A DNA stretch of 64,000 bases. Source: Corallococcus sp. EGB. Lineage in GTDB: Bacteria > Myxococcota > Myxococcia > Myxococcales > Myxococcaceae. The DNA is taken from contig NZ_CP079946.1 of NCBI RefSeq assembly GCF_019968905.1, positions 9,335,356-9,399,355 on the forward strand, read 5' to 3'. Position numbers and translations under genes: made by a program. Numbering within the stretch: the stretch's first letter is position 1; every line of letters starts with the position of its first letter. Positions 18,574 through 27,710 of this stretch are shown piece by piece. The notes beneath the pieces are model-generated. The model was given only the letters and a program-made list of their open reading frames with translations. It had not been told where the DNA came from and ran no database searches.

Positions 18574-18787
18574 CGAGAGTTTCTCCTCACGTTCGCGCCC
18601 GGCCGACCCTTCCCGGAGCGCATGCGGGGCCCCTTCTAGCCAAAGCCCGCCGCAACGCGAGGATGTTTTCCGACCCACCCGATACTTCGTTGACACGGCA
18701 CCATCAGCACCGCGAACGGAAAAAATCCTGATCGCGGTGCCACGGGGGTTCCCCCTCAGCTGCGGTGCCGGCTGAGCGCGTCCGGAT

Positions 18788-19786
18788 TCAGCGCGCCGCG
18801 CGCACCAGGCCGCGCGCCCCCAGCACCGCGCCGCCCACCACGCCGCCGGTGAGCGCCGCCAGTCCCAGCGCCGCGGTGAAGCGCTTCCACGCGGGCGTCG
18901 GCGGCACGCTGCCCCGGGGGCCCACGCCCTGCGCCATGGGGGTGAAGAGGTTGCCCTCGGGGCGGTCCAACGGGATGTGCGTCGTCTGCATCCGCACGCC
19001 GAAGTGCGAGAGCAGCGCCTTGCCCACCCACGGCGCCACGCCGTTGAGCCACAGGATCAACCGCCCCTGGAGGAACGCCGGCACCAACGTGCGGTCCGGC
19101 CGCTTCGCCAGCCGCACCACCGCGCGGGCCACCAGGTCCACGTCGTACGTGGGCGGCACCGGCACGGGCTTCTGGTTCAGCATCGTGGGCGCGTGGTCGA
19201 ACATGGGCGAGGACACGGACGGCACCAGCACGTTGGACACGTGGATGCCCGTGCCCGCCAGCTCCAGCGCCAGCGCCTGCGCCCACCCCAGCGTCGCGTG
19301 CTTCGAGGACGCATACGCGGACAGCAGCGGCGCGGCCCCCACGGCCAGCATGGACTGCACGTTGAGCACGTGACCGTGGCCCTGATTGCGGAAGTGCGGC
19401 AGCACCGCGCGCGCGAAGCGGAAGTAGCCGAAGCAGTTCACGTCGAACACGCGCGTGATGTGCTCCCAGGGCAGCTCCTCGAAGAAGCCGTAGGACTGCA
19501 CCGCGGCCACGTTCACCAGGATGTCCACGCGGCCGTAGTGCTCCACGCACTCGCGCACCACGCGCTCCACGTCCTCCTCCACCGTGACGTCGCCTTCGCT
19601 CACCAGGCACTCGCCGCCGCACTGGAGCACCTCCACGCGCAGCTGCTCCAGCGCCGACTTTCGCCGTGCCGTGACGCACAGCCGCGCGCCGGCCTCCGCC
19701 AGCCGCACCGCGGATTGCCACCCCACGCCGCTCGAGGCGCCCGTGACGATGGCCACCTGCCCTCTCAAGTCCTCGTGATGGGCCAT
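18788..19786 (-). CDS. Short-chain dehydrogenase/reductase (SDR family) with C-terminal membrane tail
   Basis: 332 residues from ATG 19786. Classical SDR: cofactor loop TGASSGVGWQ near residue 16, NVAA for the central strand, catalytic Ser in NVQSMLAVG and YASSK for the Tyr-Lys pair. The Rossmann domain ends near residue 250; the remaining part includes a hydrophobic stretch (ALGLAALTGGVVGGAVLGA) that could anchor the enzyme in the membrane. The Arg after the first strand (TARRKS) suggests NADP(H). Substrate unknown. It is divergently arranged to the small membrane gene at 19984. Confidence 0.88.
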   Translation of the reverse strand: MAHHEDLRGQVAIVTGASSGVGWQSAVRLAEAGARLCVTARRKSALEQLRVEVLQCGGECLVSEGDVTVEEDVERVVRECVEHYGRVDILVNVAAVQSYGFFEELPWEHITRVFDVNCFGYFRFARAVLPHFRNQGHGHVLNVQSMLAVGAAPLLSAYASSKHATLGWAQALALELAGTGIHVSNVLVPSVSSPMFDHAPTMLNQKPVPVPPTYDVDLVARAVVRLAKRPDRTLVPAFLQGRLILWLNGVAPWVGKALLSHFGVRMQTTHIPLDRPEGNLFTPMAQGVGPRGSVPPTPAWKRFTAALGLAALTGGVVGGAVLGARGLVRAAR

Positions 19787-19983
19787 GCGCTTTCGCCCCT
19801 CCTCGCCGTGAGGTGGGCCTTCCGGCCGGACTTCGCACGGGGCAAGCCCCCGAAAATCCGCTTCGCGCCCCTCGCCCGCCCGGCCGCCCTCCGGGCCGGT
19901 GGCAGGGCGCGCACCGGCCCTCCCTTCCTGGAGGTGCACCCGCTCCCGGGCCGCCCCACCCTCTAGGGACACGGGAGCCCCTC

Positions 19984-20364
19984 ATGTCGGACCACACCCC
20001 AGTGACAGACGAATCGCCCCAGCGGCTGGTGTCGCGGGCCATCGACCAGAGCCGGCGCCTGGCGCAGGCGGAGGTGGAGCTGGCCAAGGACGAGCTGCGC
20101 CGCGACGCACGCCAGGCGCTGCGGGCGTCCGCCCTGGTGGGCGCGGGAGCGCTGCTCACGGTGGGCGGCGCACTGATGCTGGCGGTATCGCTCGGCTTGC
20201 GGCTGGCGTCGTCGCGGAGCGCGCTGCTCCTGGGGTTGGGCCTGGGGGGCGCGGGGGCCGCGCTGGCCTGGCAGGGCACCCGGCGCTTTCCCCGGCACCC
20301 GCTGGAGGAGACCGGGCAACAGCTGCGCGAGGACCTGGACGCGCTCCGCCCCATCCTCTCCTGA
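19984..20364 (+). CDS. Phage-holin-superfamily III/DUF1469-like membrane protein
   Basis: 126 residues from ATG 19984. An N-terminal amphipathic helix (RLVSRAIDQSRRLAQAEVELAKDE) is followed by two adjacent hydrophobic helices (about residues 40-65 and 70-90) and a charged tail. This is the layout of the DUF1469 proteins often annotated as holin-like, although no phage genes are nearby. Some members are membrane-stress or envelope proteins. It probably forms an operon with the gene 41 bp downstream. Confidence 0.7.
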   Translation: MSDHTPVTDESPQRLVSRAIDQSRRLAQAEVELAKDELRRDARQALRASALVGAGALLTVGGALMLAVSLGLRLASSRSALLLGLGLGGAGAALAWQGTRRFPRHPLEETGQQLREDLDALRPILS

Positions 20365-20405
20365 AGCCTCCACGTGCAAGACCACCGTCGCCGAAAGGAA
20401 CGACC

Positions 20406-20936
20406 ATGATCCGCTGGAGCCGACTCCGCCCCTTCCACCCCGAGCAGCGCTCGCTCATCCAGGACGCCCTCACGGGCGCCGTGGGCGGTGCGCTGGGGAC
20501 CTTCGCCATGAACCAGGCCCAGGCGCTCATGGCGAAGCGGGGCGAGTCGAAGCACCAGGACGAGTCGCGGCAGTCCCCGCAGGAGCCCGCCACGGAGGTG
20601 GCCGCGCGCAAGGTGGCGGAGCGCGCGGGCGTGCACCTGGAGGGGGAGGTGAAGAAGAAGTCCGGCAACGCGGTGCACTGGGGCTACGGCACCTTCTGGG
20701 GCGCCGTGCACGGCGCGCTGCATGACCGCGTCCCGCTCGCGGGGAAGCTGTTCGGCGTGGGCCTCGGGCTGGGCCTCTTCCTCTTTGGTGACGAGCTGGC
20801 GGTGCCGCTGCTGCGCCTCTCGCCGCCGCCCCAGAAGGTCCCGGCGAAGTCGCACCTGAGCGCGCTCGCCGCGCACCTCGTCTACGGCACCACCACGGAG
20901 AGCACCTACCGCCTCGTGCGCCACGCGCTGGCCTGA
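20406..20936 (+). CDS. DUF1440-type (YagU-like) membrane protein
   Basis: 176 residues from ATG 20406 with GAAAGGAAC as ribosome binding site. It begins QDALTGAVGGALGTFAMNQAQ, has a charged loop (residues 45-75), then WGYGTFWGAVHGALHD, a glycine-rich hydrophobic helix (GVGLGLGLFLFGDEL) and LAAHLVYGTTTESTYRLVR. The small-residue-rich helices and HLVYGTTTE pattern fit DUF1440/YagU inner-membrane proteins. Function unknown; neighbours offer no clue apart from pairing with the DUF1469-like gene. Confidence 0.72.
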   Translation: MIRWSRLRPFHPEQRSLIQDALTGAVGGALGTFAMNQAQALMAKRGESKHQDESRQSPQEPATEVAARKVAERAGVHLEGEVKKKSGNAVHWGYGTFWGAVHGALHDRVPLAGKLFGVGLGLGLFLFGDELAVPLLRLSPPPQKVPAKSHLSALAAHLVYGTTTESTYRLVRHALA

Positions 20937-20950
20937 CTTGAGGTCAGGAG

Positions 20951-20976
20951 CCCCCGCCCCATGTCAGGGGCCGGGG
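20951..20976. terminator. GC-rich hairpin between convergent genes
   Basis: A GCCCC-ATGTCA-GGGGC hairpin, extendable with further C/G pairs around a bulge, lies between the plus-strand DUF1440 gene and the minus-strand DUF2378 gene. Position between convergent genes suggests a bidirectional terminator, but there is no T-run on either strand. Confidence 0.4.
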
Positions 20977-20987
20977 CCGCGCGCGCT

Positions 20988-21599
20988 TCACGACCAGGAG
21001 ACGTCGTAGACGGCCTCCACCAGCGACTGCGCCTTCCCGTGCACCTGCACGTCCTGCACGCCCGTCACCTCCAGCGCGGACTGGAGGATGCCCTCGTTGT
21101 AGGGCACCGGCATCAGCGAGCGCTTCATGATGACCCGGCCCGACGTGGGGCCCGTCCACTCCACGGTGCGCTCGCCGAAGTTGAGCGCCGTGCGGTAACC
21201 CGAGTGCATCAGCTCCAGCAGCCGCTTCGGGTCGCCGCCCGCCTGCTGCACGAAGTCGCGCGCGAACATGGAGTTGAGGAAGTCCAGCATCGCCTGCGTG
21301 CCAATCTGCCGCTGCGCGGACTCGTGGCCGCCCACGAGCGGCGCGAGCTGCTCGGCCGCCACGTAGGACAGCTTCAGGAAGCGCGGGAACGGATAGGTCT
21401 GCATGGGGCTGAAGTCCGCCGTCTCCCCCACCTGCTCCAGGCAGCGCTTCACCGCGTCCGGGCCGCCCAGGAACTTCACCGCGTCCAGCACGCCCAGGAA
21501 GAACAGGCCCCGGCTCGTGTCCTCCGGCGTCGTCACGGCCAGGCGCGCCTCCAGGTCACGGGTGATGTCCTCGGGGAGATTCAGCGTGCCAGCCGGCAT
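20988..21599 (-). CDS. DUF2378 (TIGR02265) myxobacterial paralogous-family protein
   Basis: 203 residues from ATG 21599. It fits the TIGR02265/DUF2378 family, which is greatly expanded in Myxococcus and relatives: GLFFLGVLDAVKFLG, PFPRFLKLSYVAAEQLAPL, GTQAMLDFLNSMFARDF and the late beta-rich half RVIMKRSLMPVPYNEGILQ and VQDVQVHGKAQS. Proteins of this family are about 180-220 residues long and lack a known biochemical role. Soluble and without signal peptide. It supports the taxonomic placement. Confidence 0.85.
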   Translation of the reverse strand: MPAGTLNLPEDITRDLEARLAVTTPEDTSRGLFFLGVLDAVKFLGGPDAVKRCLEQVGETADFSPMQTYPFPRFLKLSYVAAEQLAPLVGGHESAQRQIGTQAMLDFLNSMFARDFVQQAGGDPKRLLELMHSGYRTALNFGERTVEWTGPTSGRVIMKRSLMPVPYNEGILQSALEVTGVQDVQVHGKAQSLVEAVYDVSWS

Positions 21600-21725
21600 C
21601 AGCGTCGTCCTTTGAGTGAGGGGGGAAATGAACCAGGCGGGGACCTGACGGGGCGCGAGGATTCCACAGGTCTCGCTCCATCGCGAGTCCTCGATGGCCC
21701 ATGGCCGCGCCCCGCGACACATGTT

Positions 21726-22118
21726 TCACGACGTGTGAGGTCCTTCCGGGCCTTCCCCAGCTGCCGCGAGGAAGCGGCGCACCGCCTCCAGCAGCGGAGC
21801 CACCGCCACCGGCTTGCGCAGGTAGGCCGCCGCGCCCGGTGGATGGAAGGGGCTGCCGGACAGCACGATGATGGGCACGCCCTCGAGCATGCGCTCCTGG
21901 GCCAGCCGCGACAGGAAGGCCTGGCCGTCCATCACCGGCATCATCAGGTCCAGCATCACCAGGTCCGGGCGGGGATGGGCCTGCAACCAGCGCCATGCAT
22001 CCTCGCCGTGGATGCACTGGGCGACGCGATAACCCTCCATCTCCAGCAATGTCGCGACCGCGTCACGAATGTCCTCCTCGTCCTCGATCAACAAGATGAG
22101 CGGGGCACGGCCTGTCAT
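21726..22118 (-). CDS. Single-domain response regulator (receiver)
   Basis: 130 residues from ATG 22118. Complete CheY-like receiver: acidic pair in LIEDEEDIRDA, phosphoacceptor Asp in LVMLDLMMPVMDG, the switch Ser in VLSGSPF and the Lys in LRKPVAV. No output domain. The partner kinase is not in the window. It is divergent from the formate dehydrogenase genes, which may or may not be related. Confidence 0.9.
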   Translation of the reverse strand: MTGRAPLILLIEDEEDIRDAVATLLEMEGYRVAQCIHGEDAWRWLQAHPRPDLVMLDLMMPVMDGQAFLSRLAQERMLEGVPIIVLSGSPFHPPGAAAYLRKPVAVAPLLEAVRRFLAAAGEGPEGPHTS

Positions 22119-22435
22119 GCGGGTTCTCCACTCGCTCTCCGCCACGTCCGGCCTTCACGTGACTGTGGGTCTTCCGGCTCCGCCCGAGGGCCTCGGGGCC
22201 CAACAGGGAGGGGGAGCAGGAAGAGGCGTTGGCACCGTGGAGAGATAACGCCTCAAGCCCCCCGGTCTGATTTCGGCCACCGCGCAGCGCTACGCCTGCC
22301 CGCCTGCTTTCGCGGCCGCGCATGGACCTGGGCCTGCGTCCATGCCTGGCGGCACTGGCCTCCCGCGCGCCGCGTCCTCATCTTGAGGCCGGGGTTCCAC
22401 GTGCGGGTCCTGTCTGGAGCTGGAGAGGAGCAGCC
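22119..22435. promoter_or_regulatory. Divergent intergenic region upstream of fdhA, with 8-bp inverted repeat
   Basis: 317 bp between the response regulator and fdhA; it should hold both promoters. It contains a perfect inverted repeat GAGGCGTT (22223-22230) / AACGCCTC (22247-22254) with a 16-bp spacer, about 180 bp before the fdhA start. The arms could be an operator or a hairpin. No convincing sigma70 or sigma54 hexamers were found. An open frame beginning at ATG 22322 is continuous with fdhA but lacks family-like sequence and is not counted as coding. Confidence 0.45.
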
Positions 22436-25400
22436 TTGAAGTTCCGCGACCTGTTCAATGGATGGCCCGTGCTGCGGCAGCTCGCCCGGGGAGACGGCCG
22501 GGCACTGGGCGACACGGCGATGTCCGCGCGCAGCCGCTCGCTCGCGCCGCGCACGAAGTCCGCGGACCGGGTGGTGAAGTCCATCTGCCCGTACTGCGCG
22601 GTGGGCTGCGGGCAGGAGGTGCACGTGCGCGACGGCCGCATCCTCGACATCGAGGGCGACCCGCATTCCCCCATCTCCCGCGGCCGGCTGTGCCCCAAGG
22701 GGGCCGCCACCTTCCAGCTGGTCACGGGAACGCAACGCGTGCAGCAGGTCCTCTACCGCCGCCCCGGTGGCACGCAGTGGGAGCCCATCCCGCTGGAAGA
22801 GGCCCTGGACAGGGTGGCCGAGCGCGTGAAGCGCACGCGCGACACGACGTTCGAGGTGAAGGACCCGAAGGGCCAGCAGGTGAACCGGACGCTGGCGATG
22901 GCGCACCTGGGCGGGGCGACGCTGGACAACGAGGAGAACTACCTCATCAAGAAGCTGTTCACCGCGCTGGGCGTCGTGCAGGTGGAGAACCAGGCTCGAA
23001 TATGACACGCGTCCACGGTGCCCGGTCTGGGCATCTCGTTCGGTCGCGGTGGAGCCACGACGTTCCAGCAGGACCTGCAGCACTCGGACTGCATCATCAT
23101 CCAGGGGTCCAACATGGCCGAGTGCCATCCCGTGGGCTTCCAGTGGGTGATGGAGGCGAAGGCCCGGGGCGCGAAGGTCATCCACGTGGATCCGCGCTAC
23201 ACGCGCACCAGCGCGGTGGCGGACCTCTACGCGCCCATCCGCGCGGGCTCGGACATCGCGTTCCTGGGCGGGCTCATCCACTACGTGCTGGAGCACGAGC
23301 GGTACTTCCGCGACTACGTGGTGCAGTACACCAACGCGGCCACGCTGATCCGCGAGGACTTCCTGGACACGGAGGACCTGGAGGGGCTCTTCAGCGGCTT
23401 CCAGCCCCAGAGCAACCGCTATGACATCGCGTCCTGGCAGTACCAGGACGTGCCGGGCGCCGTGCCCGCGGCGGGGCACAAGGAGCTGACGGACGAGCCG
23501 GGCGCGGGCGGCGGCGGGTACGACCACAAGGTGGACGTGCACGACGAGCACCGCGACGAGACGCTCCAGCATCCCCGGTGCGTGTTCCAGCTGTTGAAGC
23601 GGCACTTCTCCCGCTACACGCCGAAGGTGGTGTCCCAGGTGTGCGGCGTGGACGAGGAGCTGTTCCTCCAGGTGGCCCGGACGCTCTGTGACAACTCCAA
23701 CGCGGAGCGCACCAGCGCGTTCTGCTACGCGGTGGGGTGGACGCAGCACTCGGTGGGTGTGCAGTACATCCGCACCGCGGCCATCCTCCAGTTGCTGCTG
23801 GGCAACATCGGCCGGCCCGGCGGCGGCATCCTCGCGTTGCGCGGGCACGCGTCCATCCAGGGCTCCACGGACATCCCCACGCTCTACAACCTGCTGCCGG
23901 GCTACCTGCCCATGCCGCACGCGAACATCCTCAAGGGCGGGCTGGAGAACTACATCCAGAACAACCAGTCCGGCAGCGGCTGGTGGTCGGAGTTCCCCAA
24001 GTACGCGGTGTCGCTGCTCAAGGCGTGGTTCGGGGACCGGGCAACGCCGGGCAACGACTACCTGTTCCACCACCTGCCCCGGCTGACGGGGAACCACTCG
24101 CACATGCAGACGGTGGCGGACATGGCGGACGGGAGGCTCCAGGGCTACTTCGTCATGGGGGAGAACCCCGCCGTGGGCAGCATGAACGGGGCGCTCCAGC
24201 GCAAGGGGCTGCGCCACCTGGACTGGCTGGTGGTGCGCGACTTCACCCTCATCGAGACGGCCGAGTTCTGGCGCACGGCCCCGGAGATCCAATCCGGGCA
24301 GGTGCGCCCGGAGGACATCCCAACGGAGGTGTTCTTCTTCCCGGCCGCCGCGCACACGGAGAAGGACGGCAGCTTCACCAACACGCAGCGGCTGCTGCAA
24401 TGGCATCACAAGGCGGTGGAGCCGGCGGGCGACACGCGCAGCGAGCTGCACTTCGTCTACCACCTGGGGCGCAAGCTGCGGGAGCTGTATGCAGGCTCCA
24501 CGGATCCAAAGGACGCGCCGCTGCTGGACCTGACGTGGGACTACCCCACGGAGGGGCCGCACGCGGAGCCCTCCGCGGAGGCGGTGCTCAAGGAGATCCA
24601 CGGCTACACGGTGGCGGACGGGAAGCCGGTGGAGGGCTACAAGGAGCTGAAGGACGACGGCTCCACGGCGTGCGGCTGTTGGATCTACTCGGGCTGCTAC
24701 AAGGACGGCGTCAACCAGACGGCGCGGCGCAAGCCGGGGCAGGAGCAGACGTGGGTGGCGCCCGAGTGGGGCTGGGCGTGGCCGTCCAACCGGCGCATCC
24801 TCTACAACCGCGCGTCGGCGGACGTGAACGGCAGGCCCTGGAGCGAGCGCAAGCGCTACGTGTGGTGGGACGCCGGCCAGAAGAAGTGGACGGGCGAGGA
24901 CGTGCCGGACTTCATCGCGGACCTGCCGCCGGAGTACCGGCCGCCCAAGGGCGCGACGGGGCTGAAGACCATCGCCGGCAATGATCCGTTCATCCTGCAG
25001 GCGGACGGCAAGGGCTGGCTCTTCGCGCCCAGCGGGATGATGGACGGGCCGCTGCCCACGCACTACGAGCCCATGGAGTCGGTGGTGCCCAACCCGCTCC
25101 ATGCGCAGCAGTGCAGCCCCACGCGCGAGGAGTGGAGGCGCAAGGACAATCCCTATCACCGGGCCTGGGGCGACCCGCGCTATCCGTACCTGGTGACGAC
25201 GTACCGGCTCACGGAGCACCACACGGCGGGCGGCATGTCGCGCTGGCTGTCGTGGCTGAGCGAGCTGCAGCCGGAGATGTTCTGTGAAATCTCCCCGGAG
25301 CTGGCGCGCGAGAAGGGGTTGAGGAACGGGGACTGGTGCACCCTCGCCACGGCGCGCGGGGACGTGGAGTGCCGGGCGCTCGTCACGGAGCGCATCCGCC

Positions 25401-25696
25401 CGCTGAAGGTGAAGGGGGAGCTGGTGCACCAGATTGGCCTGCCGTACCACTGGGGCGTCACGGGGCGCGTGCGCGGCGAGGGCGCCAACGAGCTGACGTC
25501 GTTCGTCGCGGATCAGAACGTGGACATCCAGGAGTCGAAGGCGTTCACGGCGGACCTGCGTGCGGGGCGGCTGCGCTCGGAACAGCGGGCCGCGGCGGGA
25601 GCGCAGCCACCTCCGCTGACGGTGCCGGAGGTGCCGCGCGACGTGACACCGCAGGCGGATCATTCGGAGACGCAGGAGCCCGAGGGGAAGGGATAG
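22436..25696 (+). CDS. fdhA: Formate dehydrogenase catalytic subunit, selenocysteine-containing (TGA at 23003-23005)
   Basis: 1086 residues if the in-frame TGA at codon 190 is read as selenocysteine. TTG 22436 is chosen as start because GGAGAGGAG lies just upstream and family-like sequence (MKFRDLFNGWPVLRQLARGD) begins there. Cys51, Cys54, Cys58 and Cys86 (CPYCAVGC...LCPKG) bind the 4Fe-4S cluster. The flanks of the TGA, VENQARI-U-HASTVPGLG, are those of the Sec site of FdnG/FdoG/FdhF. It oxidises formate to CO2 at a Mo- or W-bis-MGD centre. Later regions include HPRCVFQLLKRHFSRYTP, GNIGRPGGGILALRGHAS and the cofactor-binding tail. No twin-arginine signal is visible, so a cytoplasmic orientation is likely. 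Start of a three-gene fdhABC operon. Confidence 0.93.
23003..23040 (+). promoter_or_regulatory. Bacterial SECIS element in fdhA
   Basis: TGA at 23003-23005 is followed by a stem-loop: GTGCCC (23018-23023), apical loop GGTCT (23024-23028), GGGCAT (23029-23034). All six pairs form (five Watson-Crick, one G-U). The GGUCU apical loop is the sequence of the E. coli fdhF SECIS that SelB recognises, and its distance from the UGA is similar. This supports selenocysteine insertion rather than termination. Confidence 0.88.
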
Positions 25697-25700
25697 GCGC

Positions 25701-26501
25701 ATGGGGAGCCGCAAGGGGTTCTTCACGGACACGACGCTGTGCATCGGCTGCAAGGCGTGCGAGGTCGCGTGCAAGCAGTGGAACCAGCTTCCGGACGACG
25801 GCTTCCACTTCACGGGGATGTCGTACGACCACACGGCGCACCTGGGCGCGGCCACGTGGCGGCACGTGGCGTTCGTGGAGCGGCCGGTGCCGTTGCAGGG
25901 GCAGACGTCGGGCGCGGGGGACTTCTCGTGGCTGATGATGTCGGACGTGTGCAAGCACTGCCAGCGCGCGGGGTGCCTGGAGGCGTGTCCCACGGGCGCC
26001 ATCGTGCGCACGGAGTTCGACACGGTCTACGTGCAGCCGGACGTGTGCAACGGCTGTGGCTACTGCGTGTCGGCGTGTCCGTTCGGCGTGATTGACCGGC
26101 GCGAGGATGACGGGCGCGCGTGGAAGTGCACGCTCTGCTACGACCGGCTCGGCGACGACATGACGCCCGCGTGCGCGAAGGCGTGCCCCACGGCGTCCAT
26201 CCAGTACGGCGACCTGGAGGAGCTGCACGCGCGAGCGGAGTCGCGGGTGCGCGACCTGCATCAGCGGGGCATGACGGACGCGTACCTGTACGGGAAGGAC
26301 GCGGAGAACCAGCCGGGCACGGGTGGGCTCAACGCGTTCTTCCTGCTCCTGGACAAGCCGGAGGTCTACAACCTGCCGCCGGATCCGGTGGTGCCGACGA
26401 AGAAGGCGCCGCGGATGTGGGGCTCGGTGGCGATGGGCGCGGTGGGCCTGGTGGCGATGGCCGTGGGCGCGGTGGCGTTCGGGCGGGAGGGGCGCGGATG
26501 A
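25701..26501 (+). CDS. fdhB: Formate dehydrogenase iron-sulfur subunit (four 4Fe-4S clusters)
   Basis: 266 residues from ATG 25701, 4 bp after fdhA. Four cysteine sets of the FdnH/HybA type: CIGCKACEVAC (residues 14-24), CKHCQRAGCLEACP, CNGCGYCVSACP and the CTLC...CAKACPT pair. They form a wire from FdhA to the membrane subunit. A single hydrophobic C-terminal segment (VAMGAVGLVAMAVGAVAFG, about residues 240-260) resembles the anchor helix of FdnH. Its ATGA stop/start overlap with the next gene shows translational coupling. Confidence 0.94.
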   Translation: MGSRKGFFTDTTLCIGCKACEVACKQWNQLPDDGFHFTGMSYDHTAHLGAATWRHVAFVERPVPLQGQTSGAGDFSWLMMSDVCKHCQRAGCLEACPTGAIVRTEFDTVYVQPDVCNGCGYCVSACPFGVIDRREDDGRAWKCTLCYDRLGDDMTPACAKACPTASIQYGDLEELHARAESRVRDLHQRGMTDAYLYGKDAENQPGTGGLNAFFLLLDKPEVYNLPPDPVVPTKKAPRMWGSVAMGAVGLVAMAVGAVAFGREGRG

Positions 26502-27703
26502 GCGACGACACGCTGCTGGACCGGCTGCAGCAGAAGGCGGACGGGCGGAACATCGACACGCGCGCGGGCATCCTGGAGGGTGAAGGGTCCCTGCAGGAGG
26601 TGAAGGATCCGGAGCCCCAGCGGCAGGCGATGGACGTGCTGTCCACGCGGCCCTCGCGGTCCGGGCCGGACAGCGCGGAGGCGCCGAGCTACTACGGCAT
26701 GCCGGTGTTGAAGGAGCCGACGTGGATCTGGACGGTCCCCGCGTACTTCTACGTGGGCGGGGTGGCGGGCGCGTCGAGCGTGCTCGGGGTGGCGCTGGAG
26801 CACCTGGGGGGCTGGAGGCTTCAGCGGCTGGCGGGGCGCTGTCACGCGGTGGCCACGGCGGGGGACATCGTGAGCGCGGGGCTGTTGATCTACGACCTGG
26901 GCCGGCCGTCGCGCTTCCTGAACATGCTGCGCGTGTTCCGGCCCACGTCGCCCATGAGCATGGGGTCGTGGGTGCTGTCGGGTTCGGGCGCGGTGAACAC
27001 GGCGGCGCTGGTGCTGCGGCGGATGCCCGGGGCCTTGGGGGTCATGGGGCGCGCGGCGGGCATGGTGGGCGCGGCGCTGGGCCTGCCGCTCGCGGGGTAT
27101 ACGGCGGTGCTGGTGTGCAACACGGCGGTGCCGCTGTGGCAGCAGGTGGGGCGCACGCTGCCGCTGTTCTTCATGGCCTCCGCGGCGGCGAGCGCGGGGA
27201 GTCTGTTGTCGCTGTTCCCGCACACGGAAGCGGAGGAGCGGGTGCTGCGCCGCTTCCGCATCGCGGGCAAGGTGGCGGAGCTCTTCACGCGCGAGGCGGT
27301 GGAGCTGGAGGCGCGGCAGGTGGTGGAGGTGGGCAGGCCCCTGCGCACGGGAGCTTCGGGAGCGCTGTGGGCGCTGTCGCGGACGTGCTCGATGGCGGGG
27401 CTGGTGATGGACGTGCTGCCGGGACGGGCGCGGTGGAAGCAGGTGGCCGCGGACGTGCTGACCACGGTGGGCGCGGTGGCCGCGCGCTACGCCATCATGC
27501 AGGCCGGGAAGAGGTCCGCGCGGAATCCACAGGCCACGTTCCAGGGACAGCGGCAGGGGCTGGGCGCGGCGCAGGTGGAGGGGAACACGGAGGCTTCGGA
27601 TGGGAAGCCGCTGAGCTTCCCGCTGCCGGTGCTGGGCCGGGGTGCGGCGCCACGCAAGGACATGCCCTACGCGCGGTTCATGGTGACGCGGCCGGAGCCG
27701 TGA
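26498..27703 (+). CDS. NrfD-type membrane subunit of formate dehydrogenase
   Basis: 401 residues from ATG 26498, overlapping fdhB by 4 bp. An acidic N-terminal extension of about 65 residues leads to an eight- or nine-helix NrfD/PsrC core, beginning WIWTVPAYFYVGGVAGASSVLG and continuing with LLIYDLGRPSRFLNMLRVFRPTSPMSMGSW, a signature of NrfD membrane subunits (only part quoted). It should take electrons from FdhB to quinone and contains no heme ligands of the FdnI type. So this enzyme uses an NrfD anchor rather than a cytochrome b subunit. Ends seven bases before the convergent mobA. Confidence 0.92.
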   Translation: MSDDTLLDRLQQKADGRNIDTRAGILEGEGSLQEVKDPEPQRQAMDVLSTRPSRSGPDSAEAPSYYGMPVLKEPTWIWTVPAYFYVGGVAGASSVLGVALEHLGGWRLQRLAGRCHAVATAGDIVSAGLLIYDLGRPSRFLNMLRVFRPTSPMSMGSWVLSGSGAVNTAALVLRRMPGALGVMGRAAGMVGAALGLPLAGYTAVLVCNTAVPLWQQVGRTLPLFFMASAAASAGSLLSLFPHTEAEERVLRRFRIAGKVAELFTREAVELEARQVVEVGRPLRTGASGALWALSRTCSMAGLVMDVLPGRARWKQVAADVLTTVGAVAARYAIMQAGKRSARNPQATFQGQRQGLGAAQVEGNTEASDGKPLSFPLPVLGRGAAPRKDMPYARFMVTRPEP

Positions 27704-27710
27704 CGCGGAC

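Noticed and set aside
18660..18710. TTGACA on the plus strand near 18692 as a promoter
   Set aside because: No plus-strand gene follows within 1.2 kb, and no matching -10 was seen.
22436..23005. fdhA read as a pseudogene broken by a stop codon
   Set aside because: Both halves are in one frame, the TGA lies exactly at the conserved selenocysteine position, and a SECIS hairpin follows.
22253..26023. 1256-codon minus-strand open frame opposite fdhA/fdhB
   Set aside because: No family sequence; it is the antisense of the GC-rich formate dehydrogenase genes, which show clear motifs in the plus frame.
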